Source: Bacteroidia bacterium
GTDB taxonomy: Bacteria; Bacteroidota; Bacteroidia; J057
DNA: 64,000 nucleotides
Direction of reading: 5' to 3'
Assembly: GCA_030430205.1 (NCBI GenBank)
Contig: JAUIGE010000016.1
Span: 62,001-126,000, forward strand
The position numbers and the translations under genes were made by a program. Below the pieces are notes generated by a model. It was not told the DNA's origin. It ran no database searches and worked only from the letters and a program-made list of their open reading frames with translations. Positions 35,501 through 42,323 of the stretch are shown piece after piece. Positions within the stretch are counted from its first letter, which is position 1, and the number at the start of each line of letters is the position of its first letter.

Positions 35501-36583
35501 CAAATCGGTCAGAGTAGCTCTATTCCTTACCCCAATGCATTCATGAATGCAAGTCGCTTTTTGGCTCTTAATGAGTTGCCAGATGTGGATATCGTCTTTA
35601 CAAATGACCGTGATAAGTGGTCCAGGTGTATGGTCGTAGAAACCAGCCCTAACTCAGGATTAGGTACAGGTGCATGGCCACTTTCTGGAAAATGGGCCAA
35701 TAATGTGGACAAAGATGGAAACGGCTCCAGCAAAGACTCTACCAACCATGGTTTTAGCTGGTTCCCCGGTTATGCGATCAATGTAAATACTGGAGAGCGC
35801 CTGAATATCTTCTTTGGAGAAAGCACCTGGGATATCCAAAACAGAGGCAATGATATGATCTTCAATCCTACTTCTGACTTCGGTCGTAACCTGGATGCCG
35901 CTGGCGGAAGACATTATGTCTATGTTACTAATCAGAAGTATGATGAGTTTGCCTATCTGAAAGATACACTTACCAACGTTACTGCTATACCTAGTTCCAC
36001 TAACCAAAGTGTAGGTTTGGGTAGATTCCCAGGGGAGAAAAACCTGGCATCGGTTTACCAGTATGTCGCATGGGTAGGTGTACCGATGGCAAGGAGTGGA
36101 TATGATTACATCAACCATCCTGATTTGATTCCTTCTGAAACACGGATTTCTCTAAGGGTAAAACAACCGTTTGGCTCCCGTAAAGGGCAAGGTGATGTGC
36201 CTACTTTCAATTTTAATACAGATGCATTTGCAGCTGCTAAGCAAGAAATAGAAGTGGCTAAAACTGCTTTGGATAACATCCTTGCAGTACCGAATCCTTA
36301 TTATGGGTATTCAGATTATGAATCTGGACAGCTTTCCAACGTAGTGAAGTTTACCAACCTGCCACAGAGGTGTAAAATCAGTGTCTACACCATCAATGGT
36401 CAATTGGTACAGACTTTTAACAAAGACTCTGATTCTCCAGAGCAGCGCTGGGATTTGAAAAACCTGGGAGGAATCCCGGTAGCCAGTGGTGCATACATCG
36501 TTCATATCGATGGATACGATCTGGGTGAAAAAGTGGTGAAGGTGTTTGTCGTTATGCGCCAAACGGATTTGAATTCATTCTAA
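32573..36583 (+). CDS. Large secreted protein partner of the TonB receptor
   Basis: This 1,336-residue protein has a signal peptide (about residues 1-24). It contains long beta-rich regions and a calcium-binding-like segment, D-D-G-V-D-N-D-K-D-G-M-V-D-E-E (around residue 345). Fibronectin-like regions lie near 510-700. The C-terminal 90 residues resemble a T9SS/FlgD-like Ig module, P-N-P-Y-Y-G-Y-S-D-Y-E then I-S-V-Y-T-I-N-G-Q-L-V and G-A-Y-I-V-H-I-D-G. The gene begins 24 bases after the TonB-receptor stop, so the two are co-transcribed. A secreted protein always encoded between a receptor and a PorV-type barrel suggests a surface complex, but its ligand is not visible. The final residues extend beyond a typical sorting domain. 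Confidence 0.75.
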   Translation: MKTSNISKVVLTLFLVATTLGMWAREPVGVKKKTTSGLRTAAPCLPPTASAQLDINNIRTLLHNGGDYWWDLVGDPRYEVPKGSGKHSLFAGSLWIGGIDKTGQLRVASQTYRQSGYDFWPGPLTEGDAFTEEETCKRFDKMYKINKTEIDEFRADFAEDGVVDLAQYPNVESWPTGTKGLTNANGEVVQATLPNGEVLYLAPWVEVGGDEFTYEPEEGDYPDVDGDQAIWWVINDKGDIHTETGGEPIGVEIHMMAFAFTTSNAVNNMTFYNQVAINRSNLTLTDAYIGQWVDPDVGFFRDDYVGCDTVLGLGICYNGDSDDEGATGYGLNPPAVGVDFFQGPLADSDDGVDNDKDGMVDEEGETIIMSKFVYYNNDFSLTGNPTVATHYYGYLTGFWKDGTGIVDNYRDGQGTGNGYAPSDAGTPSNFMFSGNACEGKGWTEKNAGNPPADRRFIQSAGPFTLQPGAVNQIVTGVVWARGFFQSEIGSVCEILKADRVAQALFDSGFTLLDGPDAPEISVSELDRELVISWGYGEASRSVRNNYNESYIQADPVLKANGVEDSTFEFQGYVVYQLSDQTVSASELNDPDRARVVTQCDIQDGVGTIVNRFEQIVEGRSQPLTIEEVMVQGADNGIFNSIRVTEDLFSSGDDKRLKNYTTYYYTVIAYAYNDTASDGRFYVPGNRFFTVIPSLPHKTDFENKGMVLNSAYGQEIPVTMVGGVGNGGRFVELDSLAEEEILEAPYKVDDITYKSGSGPIIVKVVDPKLVKGSYYQVKVVSRKFYEAKVIGSNVCGPVIDSTFVEWELYESDNENGPFGGDPLYVSTFIERTQQRQNSQGVCVSNKLAARPTPLVGTERLIENHGISIAVKNVVAAGDTLDFQSGVIGGRMTFDDISSPWLSGLPDNDEFAAGVWNWMYDGASESDGASGPPRAFKRFKIYDREKDFTSMVNGWGPFCLARPFNNNDIAGGQIGPGVQIGQSSSIPYPNAFMNASRFLALNELPDVDIVFTNDRDKWSRCMVVETSPNSGLGTGAWPLSGKWANNVDKDGNGSSKDSTNHGFSWFPGYAINVNTGERLNIFFGESTWDIQNRGNDMIFNPTSDFGRNLDAAGGRHYVYVTNQKYDEFAYLKDTLTNVTAIPSSTNQSVGLGRFPGEKNLASVYQYVAWVGVPMARSGYDYINHPDLIPSETRISLRVKQPFGSRKGQGDVPTFNFNTDAFAAAKQEIEVAKTALDNILAVPNPYYGYSDYESGQLSNVVKFTNLPQRCKISVYTINGQLVQTFNKDSDSPEQRWDLKNLGGIPVASGAYIVHIDGYDLGEKVVKVFVVMRQTDLNSF

Positions 36584-36592
36584 TAGAAATAT

Positions 36593-36624
36593 GTGTGGAG
36601 GATCCAATCCCGGATTCTCCACAC
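36593..36624 (+). terminator. Hairpin with T-rich tail inside the TonB operon (attenuator-like)
   Basis: Arms GTGTGGAGGATCC and GGATTCTCCACAC pair with one mismatch around a short loop, followed by TTTAATTTTTT. It lies between the large secreted protein (stop at 36583) and the PorV-like ATG at 36644. It can act as a partial terminator that reduces the last gene's expression. It also argues against a GTG start at 36593, which would lie within the stem. Confidence 0.65.
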
Positions 36625-36643
36625 TTTAATTTTTTGGTTTATC

Positions 36644-37708
36644 ATGAAGAAACTTTTCCTTTTTATAGCTATTTGCCTGGTTAGTATTTTTACCGTCCAT
36701 GCACAGCCGGAAGGAGTAGGCCAGACAGGTGGCATGCAGCTCCTTTTTAATACATGGGGCCAGAGTTCAGGCTTTATGGGGATTAATGTGGCTAATTCCA
36801 CCGGCATTGAAAGTTCTGCCATCAACCCAGCTGGCCTCGGAGCTGCTAATGGGACAGAGTTGGTCTTTGCTCAAACCCAATGGCTTATCGGATCAGGCAT
36901 CCGTGGAAACAGCTTTGGCTTTTCCCAGACCCTGGGTAGCGGTTCTGTTTTGGGTCTATGTGTCAACTCTTTGAGTATGGGAGACTTTGTCCGTACAACG
37001 GTCAATAATCCAGACGGGACACTCGGTACTTTCAGTCCTACGATGCTCAATATTGGCGCCTCTTATTCCAAGAAGTTTACCGACCATATCTATGTCGGTA
37101 CTACTATACGGATGGTCAGCGAATCTACTCCTGAAGTAAGAACTTCGGGCGTTTCTTTTGATGCAGGAATCCAGTATCGTTCTGGGGTTAAGGACAAAAT
37201 GAAATTGGGCATTTCCCTTCGAAATGTAGGACCTACCCTCAAGTATGGTGGCGATGGCCTTGCCTTCCGTGTGTTGCTCAGATCTCGTAATTCTTTTGAC
37301 AGTGGAGTAGAAATCCCTACTGCCGAGTTTGAGTTGCCCGTGGTGCTTACCATGGGCGGTTCCTATGACTTTCTCATTGGAGAAAGTAATACCATTTCTC
37401 TTTTGGGAACGTACTTTTCCAATTCTTTTTATTGGAACCAGGGTGGATTGGGTATTCAGTACAAATACAAAGATTATTTTATGGTGAGAGGCGCTTACCT
37501 CCTTGAGCAGGCAGATCTTGACGGAAGCCTTTCATTTGATGCACATACAGGACTAGCTGTAGGTGCTACCATCCAGGCGCCTTTTAAGGCTGGAATGAAA
37601 AATGATGAAGGTGGTGATGCTTTTAGTATATTTGCCCTTGATATTTCCTATCGCACCACAAATCCTTTTGGCGGAACCCTTACCATAGGTGCCCGTATAG
37701 ATTTGTAA
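36644..37708 (+). CDS. PorV/PorQ-family outer-membrane beta-barrel protein
   Basis: This 354-residue protein starts at ATG 36644 and has a signal peptide (M-K-K-L-F-L-F-I-A-I-C-L). The mature part is a 14-strand-type barrel with PorV/PorQ motifs: G-G-M-Q-L-L-F-N near the start, N-P-A-G-L-G (the conserved 'iNPAgl'), and repeated amphipathic strands such as T-M-L-N-I-G-A-S-Y-S-K and T-I-R-M-V-S-E. PorV binds T9SS cargo signals and hands them to the sortase. A copy beside its own secreted protein and TonB receptor could be a dedicated shuttle. It is not adjacent to core T9SS genes, so a general T9SS role is less certain. Confidence 0.75.
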   Translation: MKKLFLFIAICLVSIFTVHAQPEGVGQTGGMQLLFNTWGQSSGFMGINVANSTGIESSAINPAGLGAANGTELVFAQTQWLIGSGIRGNSFGFSQTLGSGSVLGLCVNSLSMGDFVRTTVNNPDGTLGTFSPTMLNIGASYSKKFTDHIYVGTTIRMVSESTPEVRTSGVSFDAGIQYRSGVKDKMKLGISLRNVGPTLKYGGDGLAFRVLLRSRNSFDSGVEIPTAEFELPVVLTMGGSYDFLIGESNTISLLGTYFSNSFYWNQGGLGIQYKYKDYFMVRGAYLLEQADLDGSLSFDAHTGLAVGATIQAPFKAGMKNDEGGDAFSIFALDISYRTTNPFGGTLTIGARIDL

Positions 37709-37741
37709 TTCGAGAGAAAATCATTTAAATTGATAACATAG

Positions 37742-37769
37742 AGTTGGGTTGGTCTTGACCAACCCAACT
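37742..37769 (+). terminator. Intrinsic terminator after the TonB/PorV operon
   Basis: A perfect 12-base stem (AGTTGGGTTGGT/ACCAACCCAACT) with loop CTTG is followed by a T-rich tail (TATTTATT). It closes the three-gene operon 33 bases after its last stop codon. Confidence 0.85.
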
Positions 37770-37849
37770 TATTTATTAAGCTTATTGGCGTTCCGAAAGG
37801 GATTCCAATACGTTTTTTTTTACTGTTTTTTAACCTAAGAAGACTTATT

Positions 37850-38329
37850 ATGAGTGAAATTAAGTATTTTACTAAAGAAAGATTGGAGGAGTTGAAGAAG
37901 GAATTGGACGAACTGAAATACAAAGGTCGAAAAGAGATATCCAGACAAATTCAGGAAGCCAGAGAGATGGGAGACCTCAGTGAGAATGCTGAATATGATG
38001 CAGCAAAAGATGCTCAAGGTCTCATGGAAGCTAAAATAGCTCAACTCGAAGACATTGTGGCTCGCTCCAGAATCATAGATACTTCCAATATGGACACGGA
38101 TAAGGTATATCTTATGAGTACCGTAAAGGTGAAAAACCTGGCTATGAAAAAAGTTTTTACCTATACCATCGTAACAGAAGAGGAAGCTGATTTAAAGCAA
38201 AATAAAATTTCTTCGAAATCTCCCGTCGGGGCAGGCCTTTTAGGCAGAGCTGTAGGCGAAATCGCCGAGGTCGAATTGCCAAATGGGCGCATCCTCAAGT
38301 TGGAAGTGATGGAAATAACAATTGTATAA
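37850..38329 (+). CDS. greA: Transcription elongation factor GreA
   Basis: This 159-residue protein has the N-terminal GreA coiled coil with R-E-M-G-D-L-S-E-N-A-E-Y and the acidic loop tip residues, and a C-terminal FKBP-like domain with S-P-V-G-A-G-L-L-G-R-A-V-G-E. GreA rescues backtracked RNA polymerase by stimulating cleavage of the nascent RNA. Length is normal. It is followed at 44 bases by a HIT gene, a common Bacteroidota neighbour. Confidence 0.95.
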   Translation: MSEIKYFTKERLEELKKELDELKYKGRKEISRQIQEAREMGDLSENAEYDAAKDAQGLMEAKIAQLEDIVARSRIIDTSNMDTDKVYLMSTVKVKNLAMKKVFTYTIVTEEEADLKQNKISSKSPVGAGLLGRAVGEIAEVELPNGRILKLEVMEITIV

Positions 38330-38373
38330 GAAACTCGAAACCCCGAACTCGTTACCCGAAACTCCTAATTCCC

Positions 38374-38766
38374 ATGGCTTCCATCTTTACCAAAATTGTC
38401 AAAGGCGAGATTCCCTGCTACAGAGTAGCTGAGACTGATGATTTTCTCGCATTTTTGGACATTCGCCCCCGAACAAAAGGCCACACCCTCGTCATTACCA
38501 AGACAGAAATAAACTACCTCTTCGATCTAAGCGATGAGCTGTATATGGGGCTCCACCTATTTGCAAAAGAAATCGCCAGAGCCATAGAAAAAACCGTTGA
38601 TTGTGAGCGTATAGCCACGGCCGTAGTCGGCCTGGAAGTGCCTCATTGCCATCTTCATCTGATACCCGTCAGACAAATCTCAGATTTTTCCTTCGAGCGG
38701 CCCCCGCTGACATTGTCTGATGAAGAGATGGCTTCCCTGGCGGAGGCCATTCGAAAAAACCTGTAA
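38374..38766 (+). CDS. HIT-family nucleotide hydrolase
   Basis: This 130-residue protein contains the histidine triad H91-C-H93-L-H95 with L-I-P after it, and the N-terminal I-F-T-K-I-V-K-G-E-I-P-C motif of Hint-type HIT proteins. These hydrolyse nucleoside phosphoramidates and similar adenylylated compounds. The start ATG is at 38374. A loose array of CGAAACCCC-like units precedes it, resembling the heptamers at 11820. It is probably co-transcribed with greA. Confidence 0.92.
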   Translation: MASIFTKIVKGEIPCYRVAETDDFLAFLDIRPRTKGHTLVITKTEINYLFDLSDELYMGLHLFAKEIARAIEKTVDCERIATAVVGLEVPHCHLHLIPVRQISDFSFERPPLTLSDEEMASLAEAIRKNL

Positions 38767-38870
38767 GAACCTACCTCATTGCATGATTTGCCTTCTTTTT
38801 CCTGGAAAAGAAGTTGATGTTCTATTCTTCAGCAATTTCTGCTGCTTATATTTAGGGGAATCAGATCCTT

Positions 38871-41063
38871 ATGAACAATCACATACGAATCTTTCCCCTT
38901 ATCTTTTTCTTCCTGACAGGATTTCTAGCTGCCCAAAATTCCTATTGGGATTATTACACTTATAGCGAGCAAATCGCTGCATTACAGATGGACGGAGACT
39001 ACATTTGGGCAGCTACTCAGGGTGGGCTCGTCCAGGTAAATCGCTCATCCCTGGAGTCTATTGTTTGCCACAGGGGAAATTCTGGGCTCCCTTCACATCA
39101 GGTAACGCATCTGGCAAAAAAAACAAATGGCAAAATATACGCCAGCGCAGGGGGGCGTATAGTCAATATTTCGCTGACAGAGATGCGCTTACTCTCTAAA
39201 GAACAGGAAGGAATACCTGCCCGAGGTTTTGATGGAAATATGTGGATTGCAGGCAAAAACAGCATCTGGAAGCAAAATCCCCATGGAAGGTGGTGGGTGT
39301 GGGATTCAATAACGGCCTTACCCGAGGAGGCCAGTCACTATCTGTTGAGCGACTTCGTGCTGGACCCTTATAATGAAGAAATTTGGCTTACGGCCTGGAC
39401 ATTCGGAGTTTTTCGTGTCTTTCATTTTGATGGAGAAAATTGGGAAAGCTTTGGACACGAAAACAGCCCGCTTCCTTTTGAATCTCCCGGCAATAATAAA
39501 TTGCTTTTTGATCAGCGAGGCGACCTTTGGGTAGCTACCAAAAGTGGGCTTTTTACCTACAATGGAAGGGATTGGAAGCAGCTTATTGTTTCACCCGATT
39601 TGGGAAACGTTTTTTCGTGTACCGCCATCTATTTGGATGCCGAAAAACGTATCTGGATCGCAGTAAAACGTGATTGGCAAGCGCAGACGCGCCTCTTTCG
39701 CAAAAAGGTGGATACATGGGAAGAATTCCCGTTGGCTGAAGAAATTTCCCAAATAAATGACATCGCCCTTTCACAAAATGAAATCTGGCTTGCAACCGAA
39801 GGCCAGGGCTTGTTTTTGCAACGCCCAGGCGAAGCCTGGCAGCAACTTTTTATCTCGAATTCACCGCTTCCGGGCAACTGGATTACAGCCTTAAGCTGGG
39901 ATGAGCAGGAAGAAAAAATATGGGTAGCAGCACAGGATCAGCTTGCTCGGGAGGGGAAGTTGTTTTTTGTAGAAAATGGGACACTTTTTCCCGAAGCTAT
40001 TCCGCCCACTTATCAGATTAAACAAATCATCAGAGAAAAAAATGGCCCCTTATGGGTATTAGGAAGTGACGCTCTTTTTGTAAAAGAGGACCAATCCTGG
40101 CGGCATTTTGATCCGGGAACCGGGCGCATACAGGCGCAGTATATCGAGCGACTTTCATTTGATCATGAAGGTAAATTGTGGATGATCCATGATGATGAAC
40201 TCATCATTCGGGATTCGATAGGACAATACACCTACCTGAGCGGTAGTGATGTAAAGCAAAATACAGCTATGTATCAGCTTTTTAACCATCCTTCACGCAA
40301 TGAAGCCTGGATTGGCGGCTTTTCGGAATTCTCCCATTTCGATGGCAGTACCTGGAAACGATCAGAGGAGATTTTGGGCGAAAAAGTCGTCATGAATGAT
40401 GCCCTGGCGGATAGCATGGGAGTGGTGTGGTTTGCTACGAATAAGGGCTTTCTGCGATATGATGGGCTTAAATATGAATGGTATAGTCCTTTCCCAAGGG
40501 AAATAATCGATTTTAAATCGATTACCCAAAGCCCTGACGGCACTATTTTATTGTCAAATGGTAAAGCTATTTGGAGGTATACTACACCCACGGGTTGGCC
40601 AAATGGTTTTACGGGTGGTTGGGATGCAGGCAGGGCTGAAATACTGCAAGCAGATGATGAGGGAAATGTATGGATTGCCTCACATGGTTTGGGGGTAAGC
40701 AATGGCTATAAAGTACGAAACTATGATTTTCTCCCCTGGACGGAAGCCCATGAAATAGGCATAGGTGGATATTTGGACAGCGGTGAAAATATGATTTTCC
40801 CTAATCCTGTTTCACAATATGGAGACCTTTTTATTTACATGGAAGGAATCGAATTTGACAGGGTACAATTGGTGGATATGCAGGGAAAAGAAGTCTTGTA
40901 TAAAGAGTTTCAGCAGGCCCCAAATTTTTACAAACTAAGCCTTATGATTTCTATTCCTGAATCCTATTCTACAAACCATAGTACAGGCATGTATATTCTG
41001 CATGTCTTTAATGGAAAACAGCTACTATTGACGAAAAAGGTTTTGATTTTGGGGCATAAGTGA
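38871..41063 (+). CDS. Secreted propeller protein (two-component-regulator propeller) with T9SS sorting domain
   Basis: This 730-residue protein has a signal peptide (M-N-N-H-I-R-I-F-P-L-I-F-F-F). It then has repeated propeller blades of the Reg_prop type, each with a D-x-x-G-x-x-W-x-A/G-T pattern (D-G-D-Y-I-W-A-A-T-Q-G-G-L, D-Q-R-G-D-L-W-V-A-T-K-S-G-L, D-S-M-G-V-V-W-F-A-T-N-K-G-F). Blade spacing suggests two propellers. Unlike hybrid sensor proteins, no membrane segment or kinase follows. Instead the last 90 residues are a T9SS type A sorting domain (N-M-I-F-P-N-P-V-S ... I-L-G-H-K). It is a surface-exposed ligand-binding protein of unknown target. Confidence 0.82.
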   Translation: MNNHIRIFPLIFFFLTGFLAAQNSYWDYYTYSEQIAALQMDGDYIWAATQGGLVQVNRSSLESIVCHRGNSGLPSHQVTHLAKKTNGKIYASAGGRIVNISLTEMRLLSKEQEGIPARGFDGNMWIAGKNSIWKQNPHGRWWVWDSITALPEEASHYLLSDFVLDPYNEEIWLTAWTFGVFRVFHFDGENWESFGHENSPLPFESPGNNKLLFDQRGDLWVATKSGLFTYNGRDWKQLIVSPDLGNVFSCTAIYLDAEKRIWIAVKRDWQAQTRLFRKKVDTWEEFPLAEEISQINDIALSQNEIWLATEGQGLFLQRPGEAWQQLFISNSPLPGNWITALSWDEQEEKIWVAAQDQLAREGKLFFVENGTLFPEAIPPTYQIKQIIREKNGPLWVLGSDALFVKEDQSWRHFDPGTGRIQAQYIERLSFDHEGKLWMIHDDELIIRDSIGQYTYLSGSDVKQNTAMYQLFNHPSRNEAWIGGFSEFSHFDGSTWKRSEEILGEKVVMNDALADSMGVVWFATNKGFLRYDGLKYEWYSPFPREIIDFKSITQSPDGTILLSNGKAIWRYTTPTGWPNGFTGGWDAGRAEILQADDEGNVWIASHGLGVSNGYKVRNYDFLPWTEAHEIGIGGYLDSGENMIFPNPVSQYGDLFIYMEGIEFDRVQLVDMQGKEVLYKEFQQAPNFYKLSLMISIPESYSTNHSTGMYILHVFNGKQLLLTKKVLILGHK

Positions 41064-41090
41064 TGATTTCCATGAGCAATGGGAATTCCC

Positions 41091-41109
41091 ATCACCAGGG
41101 GTGATTTTA
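41091..41109 (+). terminator. Short terminator-like hairpin
   Basis: ATCACC and GGTGAT pair around a 3-base loop, followed by four Ts. It lies 28 bases after the propeller-gene stop codon. The stem is short, so efficiency is uncertain. Confidence 0.5.
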
Positions 41110-41162
41110 GTCACAAACTTTGTCGCGGGAGAGCAGTTTATTGAGCCAAAATTTAAAACAAC

Positions 41163-41375
41163 ATGGCTATTACAAAAAACATGAGCAAAACCGACGGGAT
41201 CATTCGACTGATCGTCGCTGTGCTTATCGCAACCCTTTATTTCACAGATGTTATCAGCGGTACGCTGGCGATTGTCCTGGGCGTAGTAGGCCTGATTTTC
41301 GTGGTGACAGGGTTTCTCAACTTTTGCCCATTATATGCAGCTTTTGGTTTGAGAACCAACAAGAAGTCTGCTTAG
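41163..41375 (+). CDS. DUF2892-family small membrane protein
   Basis: This 70-residue protein has two membrane helices (about residues 13-34 and 36-56) and a C-P-L-Y motif near 55-58 (F-C-P-L-Y-A-A-F-G). This is the DUF2892 pattern, in which the region after the second helix is cysteine-containing and the family is often fused to rhodanese domains. The function is not known; links to sulfur transfer are suggested by those fusions. Start codon ATG at 41163. It is convergent with the MscS gene. Confidence 0.85.
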   Translation: MAITKNMSKTDGIIRLIVAVLIATLYFTDVISGTLAIVLGVVGLIFVVTGFLNFCPLYAAFGLRTNKKSA

Positions 41376-41390
41376 GGGAATAAAAAACAG

Positions 41391-41428
41391 GTAAACCGTT
41401 TGGGTACCAAATACCTATTGCGGTTTAC
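41391..41428. terminator. Bidirectional terminator overlapping the MscS 3' end
   Basis: GTAAACCG at 41391-41398 pairs with CGGTTTAC at 41421-41428 around a 22-base loop that can fold further. An A-run precedes it and TTTTG follows. The right arm encodes the last residues of the minus-strand MscS protein, so the terminator overlaps its coding end. Confidence 0.6.
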
Positions 41429-42254
41429 TTTTGATATGTATATCGCGCTGCGGGAAAGGGATTTCCACGCCGTATTTGCGGAAGTTTTCCTCAATGTTAT
41501 AGCGGATCTGGCTCTTGACAGGCTCGATGCCAAAATTTTCATTTGACCAAAAGAGCAACTGAAAGTTGAGGGAAGAATCCCCAAAATCCGTAAAACGGAT
41601 TTCCAGTTCCGGCTCATCCAGCACAGCTGGATGTACCTGGGCGGATTCAGTCAGTGCCTGCCTGACTGCTTTGATATTTGAGCCATAGGCTACGCCCACA
41701 TTGATTCTGAATCGTGTCGGGCCATCATTATGGCTCCAGTTAACGACATTTTCTCCCGTCATTTTTGAATTGGGAACGATCACACTGATGCTATCATTGG
41801 TTTCCAGGGTAGTAGCCCTCAGGCCAATCTTTTTTACTTTCCCCACCAAATCTCCCACCTGCATTACATCGGCCTCCTCCAGGCTGCCATCAAAAAGGAT
41901 GATAATCCCACTGAGGAAGTCATTGAATGTGTTTTGAAGGCCAAAACCTATGCCTACAAACAGTGCCGCAGAAGCTCCAATCAGCCAGGAAATCTGAATG
42001 CCCGCTGCTTCTATCGCCAATAAGATAGAAACAGTATATAAAATGTATTTGAGGATCTGACCAAAGGCTTTCATCCTTCCGGGATCCAGGTGAGGCTTGC
42101 GTTTTATCTGCCGTCTGATCAGCCGGGAGATCAATTTGGAAACCAAGCTGGCAAGCAATAGGATGGTAAAGGCAATCAAAAGACTGCCTATGGTTAGGTT
42201 ATATTTCCCAAAAGGGATAAGATTAAGTTCGAGAATTTCCTGAAGACTTTTCAT
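41415..42254 (-). CDS. MscS-family mechanosensitive channel
   Basis: This 279-residue protein has three membrane segments in the first 110 residues. The pore-lining helix TM3 is the glycine/alanine-rich A-A-L-F-V-G-I-G-F-G-L-Q-N, followed by the conserved D-F-L-S-G-I-I-I-L-F-D-G and the beta domain with E-A-D-V-M-Q-V-G and T-T-L-E-T-N-D-S. It is a compact MscS that opens under osmotic downshock. It stands between the DUF2892 gene and the Clp-like cluster. Confidence 0.92.
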   Translation of the reverse strand: MKSLQEILELNLIPFGKYNLTIGSLLIAFTILLLASLVSKLISRLIRRQIKRKPHLDPGRMKAFGQILKYILYTVSILLAIEAAGIQISWLIGASAALFVGIGFGLQNTFNDFLSGIIILFDGSLEEADVMQVGDLVGKVKKIGLRATTLETNDSISVIVPNSKMTGENVVNWSHNDGPTRFRINVGVAYGSNIKAVRQALTESAQVHPAVLDEPELEIRFTDFGDSSLNFQLLFWSNENFGIEPVKSQIRYNIEENFRKYGVEIPFPQRDIHIKSKPQ

Positions 42255-42323
42255 AGGAAATGAGAGATTCGATTTTCATTGGTTTCATCTTCAAATTTGG
42301 CATTTTTTCCCATGAGTTGCACC

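Noticed and set aside
36593-36643. GTG start at 36593 for the PorV-like gene
   Set aside because: It would lie in a terminator-like hairpin and place 17 extra residues before a good signal peptide.
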